DNA of 6,049 nt. Source: Chloroflexi bacterium RBG_16_72_14 (lineage in GTDB: Bacteria > Chloroflexota > Limnocylindria > Limnocylindrales > CSP1-4). The notes beneath the pieces were generated by a model, which was not told where the DNA came from, did no database searches, and saw only the letters and a list, made by a program, of their open reading frames with translations. Position numbers and translations under genes: made by a program. Within the stretch, counting starts at the first letter, position 1. Each line of letters begins with the position of its first letter. Of the stretch, positions 1 through 5,290 are shown one piece after another. The stretch spans positions 1,445 to 7,493 of the forward strand of contig MGOE01000046.1 of the NCBI GenBank assembly GCA_001797035.1, read 5' to 3'.

Positions 1-106
1 CCTGCTCGGGGTTGCGACGCTCGGCTGTCACGTGGGCCTGTAGCAGCCGAAGCGCGCCCACCGACGCGAAGGGCGGATGCGCGGTCGGGCGAGCGGGCCA
101 CCGACG

Positions 107-139
107 TCTCAGCCGGCTCTAAGATTCGATTCAGGTTCG
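107..139 (+). promoter_or_regulatory. Candidate OmpR-family operator, three 11-bp direct repeats (site A)
   Basis: Three hexamers lie in the same orientation at exactly 11-bp steps: TCTCAG at 107, TCTAAG at 118 and ATTCAG at 129. The second and third repeats also share TTCG in their spacers. Direct repeats of about one helical turn are the usual target of OmpR/PhoB-type response regulators, and the site lies upstream of an operon encoding two of them, so autoregulation is the simplest reading. The same arrangement recurs at 4409-4441 and 5253-5285. Binding and the choice of regulator are inference. Confidence 0.6.
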
Positions 140-144
140 GCCGG

Positions 145-150
145 GACCCT
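145..150 (+). promoter_or_regulatory. Candidate -10 element of the two-component operon
   Basis: GACCCT begins 16 bases after the start of the last operator repeat. It keeps only the A at position 2 and T at position 6 of the TAnnnT consensus, so alone it would be unconvincing. Its support is positional: hexamers of the form NACNNT sit at the same 16-base offset from the operators at 4409-4441 and 5253-5285. Transcription would start near 157 and leave a leader of about 120 bases before regulator 1. There is no good -35, as expected for an activator-dependent promoter. TAAGAT at 120-125 is an alternative -10 inside the operator. Confidence 0.3.
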
Positions 151-205
151 GCCTCGTGAGCTCGCGGCCAGCCCGGCATCGTCGTCGGAGCCGCGGACGC
201 ATACG

Positions 206-283
206 ATGGCTCCGGACATGCCACAGATGCCGGGCATGGAGTCGATGCCCGGCATGGATCACTGGGAGACCTGCCCGCCATGA
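206..283 (+). CDS. Possible Met-rich leader peptide, 25 residues
   Basis: A short frame encodes 25 residues with six methionines, including MPGMESMPGMDH, followed by Trp and one Cys. Its ATGA stop/start overlap with regulator 1 matches the overlap style of the whole operon. Third codon positions are mostly G or C, as in the neighbours. Met, His and Cys side chains are soft-metal ligands, and similar Met-rich sequence is found in the extracytoplasmic loop of kinase 2 and in the secreted protein at 4824-5162. It could be a metal-binding peptide, or a leader whose translation is coupled to regulator 1. Against it, GGAG at 187-190 is 15 bases from the ATG, which is too far for a strong ribosome binding site. 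The same frame is open back to 77, but that longer version would cover the candidate operator, so I prefer the ATG at 206. Confidence 0.4.
   Translation: MAPDMPQMPGMESMPGMDHWETCPP
227..255 (+). repeat. Perfect 11-bp inverted repeat, 7-nt loop, in the leader
   Basis: ATGCCGGGCAT (227-237) and ATGCCCGGCAT (245-255) are exact reverse complements around the loop GGAGTCG, so the transcript could form a strong GC-rich hairpin ending 24 bases before regulator 1. The two arms also encode the repeated MPGM motif of the leader peptide with alternative Pro codons, so the symmetry may be a by-product of coding. A role in attenuation or in controlling entry to regulator 1 is possible but not shown. No run of T follows, so it is not a typical terminator. 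Confidence 0.55.
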
Positions 284-960
284 GCGAGGCCACCCGCATC
301 CTCGTCGTCGACGACGATCCGAAGATCCGGACTGTCGTCCGCCGCGGGCTCGCCTACGAGGGCTACCGCGTCGTCGAGGCGGCGACCGGCGAGGAGGGCC
401 TCGACAAGGCACGTGAGCACCTGCCCGATCTGGTCGTGCTGGACGTCATGCTGCCGGGCATCGACGGCTTGGAAGTTACCCGCCGGCTCCGCTCCTCCGG
501 TGACGAGATCGCGATCCTCATGCTCACGGCCCGCGACGAGGTGAAGGACCGTGTCGCGGGGCTCGAAACCGGGGCGGACGACTACCTGGTGAAGCCGTTC
601 AGCTTCGAGGAGCTCCTCGCCCGGGTCCATGCGCTGCTGCGGCGCAAGGCCGCGCCGTCGGGCGAGTTGCTCCGCTTCGCCGACCTGGAGCTCGACGTCG
701 ACGCCCGGGAGGCGCTCCGGAGCGGTCGGACGATCGAGCTCACCACGACGGAGTTCAACCTGCTGCTCCTGTTCATGCGCCACCCCCGCAAGGTCCTCAC
801 CCGGGACGTGATCATGGAGCATGTCTGGGCCTATGACTTCGAGGGCGAGTCGAACGTCCTCGAGGTGTACGTGCGCTACCTCCGCAGCAAGCTGGAGGTG
901 AACGGCGAGTCGCGACTCATCCACACGGTCCGCGGGGCCGGCTACGTCCTCAAGGAGTGA
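280..960 (+). CDS. OmpR-family response regulator 1
   Basis: A cytoplasmic DNA-binding response regulator of 226 residues, the normal length for the family. The N-terminal receiver domain (about 6-118) has the acidic pocket D11-D12, phosphoacceptor D55 in LVVLDVMLPG, the switch threonine T83 and conserved K105. The C-terminal winged-helix domain (about 130-225) ends with a recognition-helix region SNVLEVYVRYLRSKL and the wing VRGAGYVL. It resembles the MprA/TcrA type of GC-rich bacteria. The ATG at 280 is preceded by GGGAG at 264-268, eleven bases upstream, and overlaps the stop of the Met-rich leader peptide. It overlaps kinase 1 downstream, which is its presumed partner. It is a candidate binder of the 11-bp repeats at 107-139, but which of the two regulators in the operon does so cannot be told. 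Confidence 0.96.
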   Translation: MSEATRILVVDDDPKIRTVVRRGLAYEGYRVVEAATGEEGLDKAREHLPDLVVLDVMLPGIDGLEVTRRLRSSGDEIAILMLTARDEVKDRVAGLETGADDYLVKPFSFEELLARVHALLRRKAAPSGELLRFADLELDVDAREALRSGRTIELTTTEFNLLLLFMRHPRKVLTRDVIMEHVWAYDFEGESNVLEVYVRYLRSKLEVNGESRLIHTVRGAGYVLKE

Positions 961-2375
961 CGGTCCTCCCGCGACGACGGTCGATCCGGACCCGGTTGGC
1001 GCTGATCTACACCGGGCTCCTCGCCGCTGCCCTCGTGGTCTTCGGGACGGCGATGTACGTGGTCCTCCGCGACCAGCTCGAGGGCTCGTTCGACGCCGGG
1101 CTGCGGGCGAACGCCGAGCATGCCGCCGGCGCGCTGGCACAGGACGTCGACGCAGCGGGTCGCCTGCGTCCGACGGATCGCCTGGTCGAGCAGTTCGCCT
1201 CCACCGGCGGCCGCGTGGTCGTTCTCGACCCGGCGGGAGCGCGGCTCGCCGACTCTGCGCCCGCCGGAGGCCCGGCACTTTCGATCACGGCCGACGATCT
1301 TGCCGCCGCTGACCGTCATGCCCAGGCGATCCGGGAGCTCGTGACCGACGGCGACGTCCTTCGACTGACCGTCGAACCCGTCGATCTGGCGGACGGGACT
1401 CGGGTCGGGTACGTCGTGTGGGCTGATTCGACGCAACCCCTGCGAGACGTGCTGGCAACCGTCAGCACCGCCCTGCTCGTCGGCGGCGTCGTGGTCGTCG
1501 GCGTCGCGCTTGCGGGCGGCCTGGTCCTGGCGCGCCGGGCACTCGCGCCGGTGGCCGACGTGACCGAGACAGCCCGGGCCATCTCGCTGTCGGGCGACTT
1601 CGCGGCGCGGGTCGAGGGCGGACAACGGGGGGACGAGGTCGGTGAGCTGGCGGTTGCGTTCAACGAGATGCTCGAGGCGCTCGAGCACAACCACCAGGCG
1701 CTCCAGCGGTTCCTGGGCGACGCCTCGCACCAGCTTCGGACGCCCCTGACCACGATCCGCGCCAACCTCGATCTCGCCCGGCGCCCGGGACTGCCGGAAG
1801 ACGACCGCCGGGCGATCCTCGCGGACGCGCGGGACGAGGCCGAGCGGATGGGGCGGCTGATCGGCGACCTCCTGTCGCTCGCGCGCGCGGAGTCCGGCGC
1901 GCGGCTCGACATCGGTCCCGTCGAGCTTGACGCGTTGCTCGTCGAGTCGGTCCGACGCGAACGCCTGGCCGCGCCGAACGTCCGCATGAGCGTGTCGTCG
2001 GTCGAGCCGGCGATCGTCGATGGCGATCGCGACCGGCTCCGCGAGCTGTTCGGCATCCTCCTCGACAACGCCGCCCGGTACACACCTCCCGGCGGCAGCG
2101 TCGGCGCTACCCTCGAGGTGCGTGACGGCCGGGCGATCGTCCGGGTCGAAGACACGGGCATCGGCCTCGACCAGACCGATCGAGACCGGCTGTTCGAGCG
2201 TCTCTACCGAGGGGCGCGCGCACGCGAGATGCGTCCGTCCGGCACCGGGCTGGGGCTGGCGATCGCCCACTGGATCGTCGATTCGCACGGGGGGACGATC
2301 GAGCTCGCCGACCGCGAACGTGGCGGCACGGTGGCGACGGTCGCACTCCCGGTTCGAGCGGTCCGACCGTCGTGA
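957..2375 (+). CDS. Membrane sensor histidine kinase 1
   Basis: An inner-membrane sensor kinase of 472 residues. Order: TM1 about 14-36, extracytoplasmic sensor about 37-167, TM2 about 168-191, HAMP about 192-245, HisKA with phosphoacceptor H258 in SHQLRTPL, then HATPase with N371 (N box), DTGIGL at 399-404 (G1) and GTGLGL at 429-434 (G2). All catalytic motifs are intact. The sensor region has no Met or His clusters and gives no clue to its signal. GTG at 957 overlaps the regulator 1 stop. AAGGAG at 952-957 runs into that start codon with no spacing, so initiation probably relies on coupling to upstream translation. A TTG at 996 is possible but would remove the basic N-terminal segment that normally precedes TM1. 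It most likely phosphorylates regulator 1. Confidence 0.95.
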   Translation: MTVLPRRRSIRTRLALIYTGLLAAALVVFGTAMYVVLRDQLEGSFDAGLRANAEHAAGALAQDVDAAGRLRPTDRLVEQFASTGGRVVVLDPAGARLADSAPAGGPALSITADDLAAADRHAQAIRELVTDGDVLRLTVEPVDLADGTRVGYVVWADSTQPLRDVLATVSTALLVGGVVVVGVALAGGLVLARRALAPVADVTETARAISLSGDFAARVEGGQRGDEVGELAVAFNEMLEALEHNHQALQRFLGDASHQLRTPLTTIRANLDLARRPGLPEDDRRAILADARDEAERMGRLIGDLLSLARAESGARLDIGPVELDALLVESVRRERLAAPNVRMSVSSVEPAIVDGDRDRLRELFGILLDNAARYTPPGGSVGATLEVRDGRAIVRVEDTGIGLDQTDRDRLFERLYRGARAREMRPSGTGLGLAIAHWIVDSHGGTIELADRERGGTVATVALPVRAVRPS

Positions 2376-3073
2376 GCGCTCCGCGGGTCCTCGTCGTCGA
2401 TGACGAGAAGGCGATGGTGGATCTCGTTCGCGAGTACCTCGCGGCCGAGGGCATGGACGTCGCGATCGCTCGGGATGGACCGTCGGCCGTCGAGGCCGTG
2501 AGGGAGCGGCGCCCGGACGTCGTCGTCCTCGACGTCATGCTTCCCGGAATCGACGGGTTCGAGGTTCTCCGTCGCGTTCGGACGTTCTCTGACGCCTACG
2601 TGATCATGCTCACGGCCCGGGCCGAGGAGATCGACCGGATCGTCGGTCTGTCGGTCGGCGCCGACGACTACCTGGTCAAGCCGTTCTCGCCCCGAGAGCT
2701 GGTTGCGCGGGTGAAGGCGCTGCTGCGACGTCCGAGAGCGGAGCTGCGACCAGGTGCGGGGCGCCTCGAGCTCGGTGCGCTCGTCATCGACCAGCCGACT
2801 CGGACGGTCACGCTTCGCGGCAACCCGGTCGCCCTCACCACGATCGAGTTCGACCTGCTGCTCACGCTCGCGCAGGAGGCCGGCGTCGTGTTCGCTCGCA
2901 CGCGGCTGCTCGATCGCGTGTGGGGCATGGACTACGTCGGGGACGAGCATGTCGTCGACGTGCACCTCGGGAATCTCCGCCGCAAGCTGGGCGACGACGC
3001 CGCCCGACCCACGTTCATCGAGACCGTCCGGGGAGCCGGCTATCGGTTCCGAGCCTTGGGGTCGCGTCGATGA
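2372..3073 (+). CDS. OmpR-family response regulator 2
   Basis: A second full-length OmpR-type regulator, 233 residues. The receiver domain (about 4-118) has D10-D11, phosphoacceptor D54 in VVLDVMLPG, T81 and K103. The winged-helix domain (about 132-227) has recognition-helix region EHVVDVHLGNLRRKL and wing VRGAGYRF. The recognition helix differs clearly from that of regulator 1, so the two probably prefer different sites or differ in strength on the same site. The GTG at 2372 overlaps the TGA of kinase 1 and lacks a strong ribosome binding site, pointing to coupled translation. Its likely partner is kinase 2, which it overlaps downstream. The pair resembles BaeSR-type envelope stress systems, but I would not assign that name. 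Confidence 0.95.
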   Translation: MSAPRVLVVDDEKAMVDLVREYLAAEGMDVAIARDGPSAVEAVRERRPDVVVLDVMLPGIDGFEVLRRVRTFSDAYVIMLTARAEEIDRIVGLSVGADDYLVKPFSPRELVARVKALLRRPRAELRPGAGRLELGALVIDQPTRTVTLRGNPVALTTIEFDLLLTLAQEAGVVFARTRLLDRVWGMDYVGDEHVVDVHLGNLRRKLGDDAARPTFIETVRGAGYRFRALGSRR

Positions 3074-4179
3074 AGCCGAAGCGGCGACTGTGGAGCCGGT
3101 TGCTGTTCTCCCACCTCATCGTGGTGGCGATCGGGAGCGCGACGTTGTTGCTCGCCGTGGGGCTCGTGGCGCCGGGCGCCTTCGATGCCGCGATGGGTCA
3201 TGCGATGGGCGGCATGGATGGGATGGACGAGATGATGGCCGGTCTCGTCCGGGCCGCCTTCCAGGATGCCGTTCAGGGCGCGCTCGTGATCGCGATCGCG
3301 GTGGCGGCGCTCGCTGCGGTCGTCGCTAGCATCGCCCTGTCGACCCGCCTCTCGCGGCCGATCGGCCGGCTTGCGCAGGCGAGCGGCCGGATCGCAGCGG
3401 GCCGCTACGCCGAGCGGGTGCCCATCTCGTCGGACGATGAGATCGGCCAGCTCGCGGATTCGTTCAACACCATGGCGGCCTCGCTCGAGGCAACCGAACG
3501 GCGGCGGCTGGAACTCGTGGGTGACGTGGCGCACGAGCTCCGGACGCCGCTGGCGACCCTCGACGGCTATCTCGAGGGGCTCGAGGACGGGCTCTTCAAG
3601 CCGACCGAGCCGACGTGGGAGCTGCTTCGCGGCGAGACGGCGCGGCTGACCAGGATCGTCAATGACCTCCAGGACCTGTGGCGGGCAGAGGCGCGCCAGC
3701 TGGTGCTCAAGATCGAGCCGGTCGATGTCATGGCGTTGGTCTCGGCGATGATCGAGCGGTACACGGCCCCGGCGGCCGAGCGGGGGATCGCGCTCCGCAT
3801 GGATGCCGGCCCCATGATCACGACGGTCAGCGCCGACCGGGATCGGCTCGTCCAGGTGCTCGACAACCTGCTGAGCAACGCGGTCCGCTATACGGCCGAT
3901 GGGTCAGAGGTGGCGGTCCGGGTTCGCGGTTCGACCGACACCGTCACCGTGTCGGTCGCGGATCAGGGCCCGGGCCTGACCGATGAGCAGCGCGAGCAGG
4001 TGTTCGAGCGCTTCTACCGCGCTGATCCGTCGCGCTCGCGCGCCCTCGGTGGTTCCGGCATCGGCCTCGCGATCGCCAAGGCCCTGGTCGAGCACATGGG
4101 CGGACGAATCTGGGCGGAGAGCGAGGGGCCAGGCACGGGAGCTACCTTCAACGTGGCCCTCGCACGCACCGCAGGATGA
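3070..4179 (+). CDS. Membrane sensor histidine kinase 2 with Met-rich sensor loop
   Basis: A sensor kinase of 369 residues. TM1 is about 11-33, TM2 about 69-90, HAMP about 91-143. HisKA carries H155 in AHELRTPL; HATPase has N270, DQGPGL at 298-303 and GSGIGL at 328-333. All motifs are intact. The extracytoplasmic part is only about 35 residues, and its centre (42-56) holds six Met, one His and three acidic residues (for example MGHAMGGMDGMDEMM). Such a loop could bind Cu(I) or Ag(I) directly; this is inference, since the family also senses envelope stress. The ATG at 3070 overlaps the regulator 2 stop as ATGA. An upstream in-frame start at 2920 would add 50 Arg-rich residues copied from the regulator 2 region in another frame, so I reject it. 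The stop lies 3 bases from the stop of the opposing YHS gene. Confidence 0.95.
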   Translation: MKPKRRLWSRLLFSHLIVVAIGSATLLLAVGLVAPGAFDAAMGHAMGGMDGMDEMMAGLVRAAFQDAVQGALVIAIAVAALAAVVASIALSTRLSRPIGRLAQASGRIAAGRYAERVPISSDDEIGQLADSFNTMAASLEATERRRLELVGDVAHELRTPLATLDGYLEGLEDGLFKPTEPTWELLRGETARLTRIVNDLQDLWRAEARQLVLKIEPVDVMALVSAMIERYTAPAAERGIALRMDAGPMITTVSADRDRLVQVLDNLLSNAVRYTADGSEVAVRVRGSTDTVTVSVADQGPGLTDEQREQVFERFYRADPSRSRALGGSGIGLAIAKALVEHMGGRIWAESEGPGTGATFNVALARTAG

Positions 4180-4182
4180 GGT

Positions 4183-4356
4183 TCAGGCCTCGACCGTTTC
4201 GTCCCGAGGGATCCAGCGACCGGGGTCGTCGCGGAACGTGTCGGCGCACGCGGACTCGCAGAAGTGGTAGACGTGGCCGGCGTGCTCGACGGCAACGGCC
4301 GTCTGTGGGTCGACCTGCATCCCGCAGACGGGATCGCTCGCGGTCGTGGACGTCAT
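4183..4356 (-). CDS. Stand-alone YHS-domain metal-binding protein
   Basis: A 57-residue cytoplasmic protein made almost entirely of one YHS domain. The signature DPVCGM is at residues 8-13 and the second half of the site, YHFCESAC, at 30-37, giving C11, M13, C33 and C37 as likely ligands. YHS domains occur in or beside Cu/Ag/Pb-type P1B ATPases and as small separate proteins near metal-resistance genes, where they are thought to bind or deliver soft metals. The start at 4356 is fixed by GAGGAG at 4369-4364 on the minus strand, seven bases upstream of the ATG. The frame stays open far upstream, but without recognisable sequence. The gene faces away from the SHOCT pair and converges on kinase 2. 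A triple 11-bp repeat lies upstream at 4409-4441. Confidence 0.9.
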   Translation of the reverse strand: MTSTTASDPVCGMQVDPQTAVAVEHAGHVYHFCESACADTFRDDPGRWIPRDETVEA

Positions 4357-4397
4357 GTCAGTGCTCCTCGATCTGATCGGATCTCCAACATCGATCG

Positions 4398-4403
4398 ACG
4401 GTG
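4398..4403 (-). promoter_or_regulatory. Candidate -10 element of the YHS gene
   Basis: On the minus strand this reads CACCGT and begins 16 bases after the start of the last operator repeat, the same offset as the hexamers at 145-150 and 5291-5296. Transcription would start near 4390, giving a leader of about 35 bases that includes the GAGGAG ribosome binding site. The match to TAnnnT is limited to A at position 2 and T at position 6. Confidence 0.3.
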
Positions 4404-4408
4404 ATCGG

Positions 4409-4441
4409 CGGTCATGAGAGCCAGGTGAGCGAGGGCTGGGA
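4409..4441 (-). promoter_or_regulatory. Candidate OmpR-family operator (site B)
   Basis: Read on the minus strand toward the YHS gene, TCCCAG, GCTCAC and TCTCAT follow one another at exactly 11-bp steps (plus-strand cores at 4436-4440, 4425-4429 and 4414-4418). It is the most degenerate of the three sites, but the C-A pair in the middle of the core is kept in every repeat. Its orientation matches sites A and C relative to their genes. Confidence 0.5.
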
Positions 4442-4511
4442 ACTTCGTTTGCCCCGAGTCGTGCCCAGTCCGGCGTCTTCATCGGATCTTGAACAACTCG
4501 GGCATGGCCGC

Positions 4512-4541
4512 TTGAACTGCCCACGCGATCATTCGGACTGT
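4512..4541 (+). promoter_or_regulatory. Weak promoter candidate for the SHOCT pair
   Basis: TTGAAC at 4512-4517 and GACTGT at 4536-4541 are 18 bases apart and could serve as -35 and -10, placing the start about 36 bases before the SHOCT ATG. The same CTTGAAC heptamer also occurs at 4488-4494, 23 bp upstream. I find no clear 11-bp triple repeat in this orientation, so this pair may be controlled differently from the YHS and lipoprotein genes. Confidence 0.25.
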
Positions 4542-4584
4542 CGGAGCCGACCCTGGCTTCGAAGACACGGGAGATACGAACGAC

Positions 4585-4806
4585 ATGATGACCGGGATCG
4601 AGTGGGGGATGGGCCTCGGTGGATGGCTCTGGATGATCCTCGCGGTGATCCTCATCGTCGCGGTCGTGTGGGTGCTGGTCACGGCCGTCGCCGGTCGGGA
4701 CCGCTCCCCGGCCGACGACGCTGGGCAGATCCTGAAGGCGCGTTTCGCGCGTGGGGAGATCACACAAGCCGAATACGAGCAGGCCCGTCGCCTGCTCGGG
4801 ATCTAG
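4585..4806 (+). CDS. Small membrane protein with SHOCT domain
   Basis: A 73-residue protein. One hydrophobic segment at about 12-36, rich in Leu, Val, Ile and Trp, should anchor it in the membrane. A short linker leads to a C-terminal SHOCT motif (about 46-72), seen as ILKARFARGEITQAEYEQ. SHOCT is a small helical domain common at C-termini and thought to aid oligomerisation; the precise role of these mini-proteins is unknown, though they often occur in metal-resistance clusters. GGGAG at 4569-4573 precedes the first of two adjacent ATG codons by 11 bases; the second ATG (4588) is equally possible. Seventeen bases separate its stop from the Met-rich protein gene, so the two are probably one transcript. 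Confidence 0.88.
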   Translation: MMTGIEWGMGLGGWLWMILAVILIVAVVWVLVTAVAGRDRSPADDAGQILKARFARGEITQAEYEQARRLLGI

Positions 4807-4823
4807 TCGCAAGGAGACAATCG

Positions 4824-5162
4824 ATGGCATCGAAGCGAACTGGGATCCTCGCCGGAGCCGCTCTGGCCGGGACGCTCCTGCTCGGGACCGCCGGGCTGGT
4901 GCTGGCCCAGGACCCGACACCCTCACCGAGCGCGACTCCCTCCTGGGGTCCCGGGATGATGGGCGGCTCCGGGATGATGGGCGGCTCCGGGATGATGGGC
5001 GGCTCCGGGATGATGGGCGGCTCCGGGATGATGGGCTCCGGCACGCTGACGCCCGAGCAGCTGGAGAAGATGAACGCGCTTCATGACCAGATGGTCGCAA
5101 GCGGTACGTGCGACCCCGCCCGGATGCAGCAGTTCCACGCGCAGCTTCAGTCCGACGACTGA
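4824..5162 (+). CDS. Secreted Met-rich repeat protein
   Basis: A 112-residue protein with a signal peptide (basic MASKRT start, hydrophobic 8-26, probable cleavage after VLA at residue 28), a Pro/Ser/Thr linker, then a glycine-methionine array at about 44-73 with four GMMGGS units and a shortened fifth. The C-terminal part (74-112) begins LTPEQ and contains H87, C96, H105 and further Met residues. Methionine pairs exposed outside the membrane suggest Cu(I)/Ag(I) binding, by analogy with Met-rich periplasmic copper proteins; this is inference. LTPEQ recalls the LTxxQ motif of Spy/CpxP chaperones, but the tail is too short for a firm assignment. AAGGAG at 4811-4816, seven bases before ATG 4824, is the best ribosome binding site in the region and fixes the start. 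Confidence 0.88.
   Translation: MASKRTGILAGAALAGTLLLGTAGLVLAQDPTPSPSATPSWGPGMMGGSGMMGGSGMMGGSGMMGGSGMMGSGTLTPEQLEKMNALHDQMVASGTCDPARMQQFHAQLQSDD
4953..5039 (+). repeat. 18-bp tandem repeat, four perfect copies plus one short copy
   Basis: The unit GGGATGATGGGCGGCTCC is repeated without a mismatch at 4953, 4971, 4989 and 5007, followed by a 15-base copy at 5025-5039 missing three bases. Because 18 and 15 are multiples of three, copy-number changes alter protein length without a frameshift. Perfect identity, even at third codon positions, indicates recent expansion by slippage. Only the array inside the secreted protein is affected. Confidence 0.97.
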
Positions 5163-5175
5163 TCTCCAACCGCCG

Positions 5176-5194
5176 CTGTCGGGCATCCCGGCAG
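5176..5194 (+). terminator. Possible hairpin terminator after the Met-rich protein gene
   Basis: CTGTCGGG (5176-5183) can pair with CCCGGCAG (5187-5194) through eight pairs, one of them G-U, around the three-base loop CAT. It begins 13 bases after the stop codon. There is no T-tract, so it would be a non-canonical terminator of the kind often proposed in high-GC bacteria, or simply an mRNA 3' stabiliser. Confidence 0.4.
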
Positions 5195-5252
5195 ATGTCC
5201 GGATGAGTCTCGGTTGGCTCATGGATCCTTTCGACGCCGCAGGCCTGTCGAT

Positions 5253-5285
5253 CCTCAGCCTGGACTCATCCGGCTCTCAGTCGAC
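5253..5285 (+). promoter_or_regulatory. Candidate OmpR-family operator (site C)
   Basis: CCTCAG, ACTCAT and TCTCAG begin at 5253, 5264 and 5275, exactly 11 bp apart and pointing toward the lipoprotein gene. Two of the three cores are a perfect CTCAG. It is the clearest of the three sites in the window and ends 18 bases before the lipoprotein start codon. Confidence 0.6.
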
Positions 5286-5290
5286 AGCCG

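Larger units (their letters stand above)
1..205. other. Upstream non-coding region
   Basis: I see no convincing gene here. The plus-strand frame starting at base 2 stops at 41-43, and the other frames show no recognisable protein. The region is GC-rich except for an A/T-richer patch around 118-137, which holds the candidate operator described separately. A minus-strand GTG at 31-29 opens a short frame running off the left edge, so a divergent gene could begin there, but it has no clear ribosome binding site and only ten codons are visible. Confidence 0.5.
4357..4584. other. Divergent intergenic region between YHS and SHOCT genes
   Basis: These 228 bases hold the YHS ribosome binding site (4364-4369, minus), a candidate -10 and operator for YHS (4398-4441, minus), a weak promoter candidate for the SHOCT pair (4512-4541, plus) and its ribosome binding site (GGGAG, 4569-4573). 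The plus-strand frame opening at GTG 4401 continues into the Met-rich protein gene but has no recognisable content before 4824, so I treat the region as non-coding. Confidence 0.7.

Noticed and set aside
2..31. Divergent minus-strand gene starting at GTG 31 and leaving the window
   Set aside because: Only ten codons are visible, there is no ribosome binding site, and nothing can be recognised.
77..205. Longer N-terminal version of the Met-rich leader peptide
   Set aside because: It would place coding sequence across the candidate operator and promoter, and this part has no Met-rich character or clear ribosome binding site.
259..1278. Minus-strand frame of 339 codons opposite regulator 1 and kinase 1
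   Set aside because: Low-complexity, Arg-rich and charged sequence without domains, lying fully opposite well-supported genes.
942..2288. Minus-strand open frame of 448 codons opposite kinase 1
   Set aside because: The plus strand encodes a kinase with every expected motif. The antisense frame has no recognisable domain and is open because high-GC codon bias removes stops.
2920..3069. Upstream extension of kinase 2
   Set aside because: The extra 50 residues are Arg-rich out-of-frame translation of the regulator 2 gene and would displace the N-terminus from TM1.
4380..4389. GATCTCCAAC occurring at 4380-4389 and again at 5161-5170
   Set aside because: Ten bases without flanking similarity, and the second copy overlaps a stop codon. 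No common context suggests a function.
4401..4823. Upstream extension of the Met-rich secreted protein
   Set aside because: It would bury the signal peptide inside the protein and overlaps the SHOCT gene in another frame; AAGGAG supports ATG 4824.
4953..5039. Possible CRISPR array
   Set aside because: The units are contiguous with no spacers and lie in frame inside a coding gene.
4183..5169. Minus-strand frame of 328 codons containing the YHS domain
   Set aside because: Only the last 57 codons are recognisable. A strong ribosome binding site marks the start at 4356, and the upstream part is antisense to the SHOCT and Met-rich genes.
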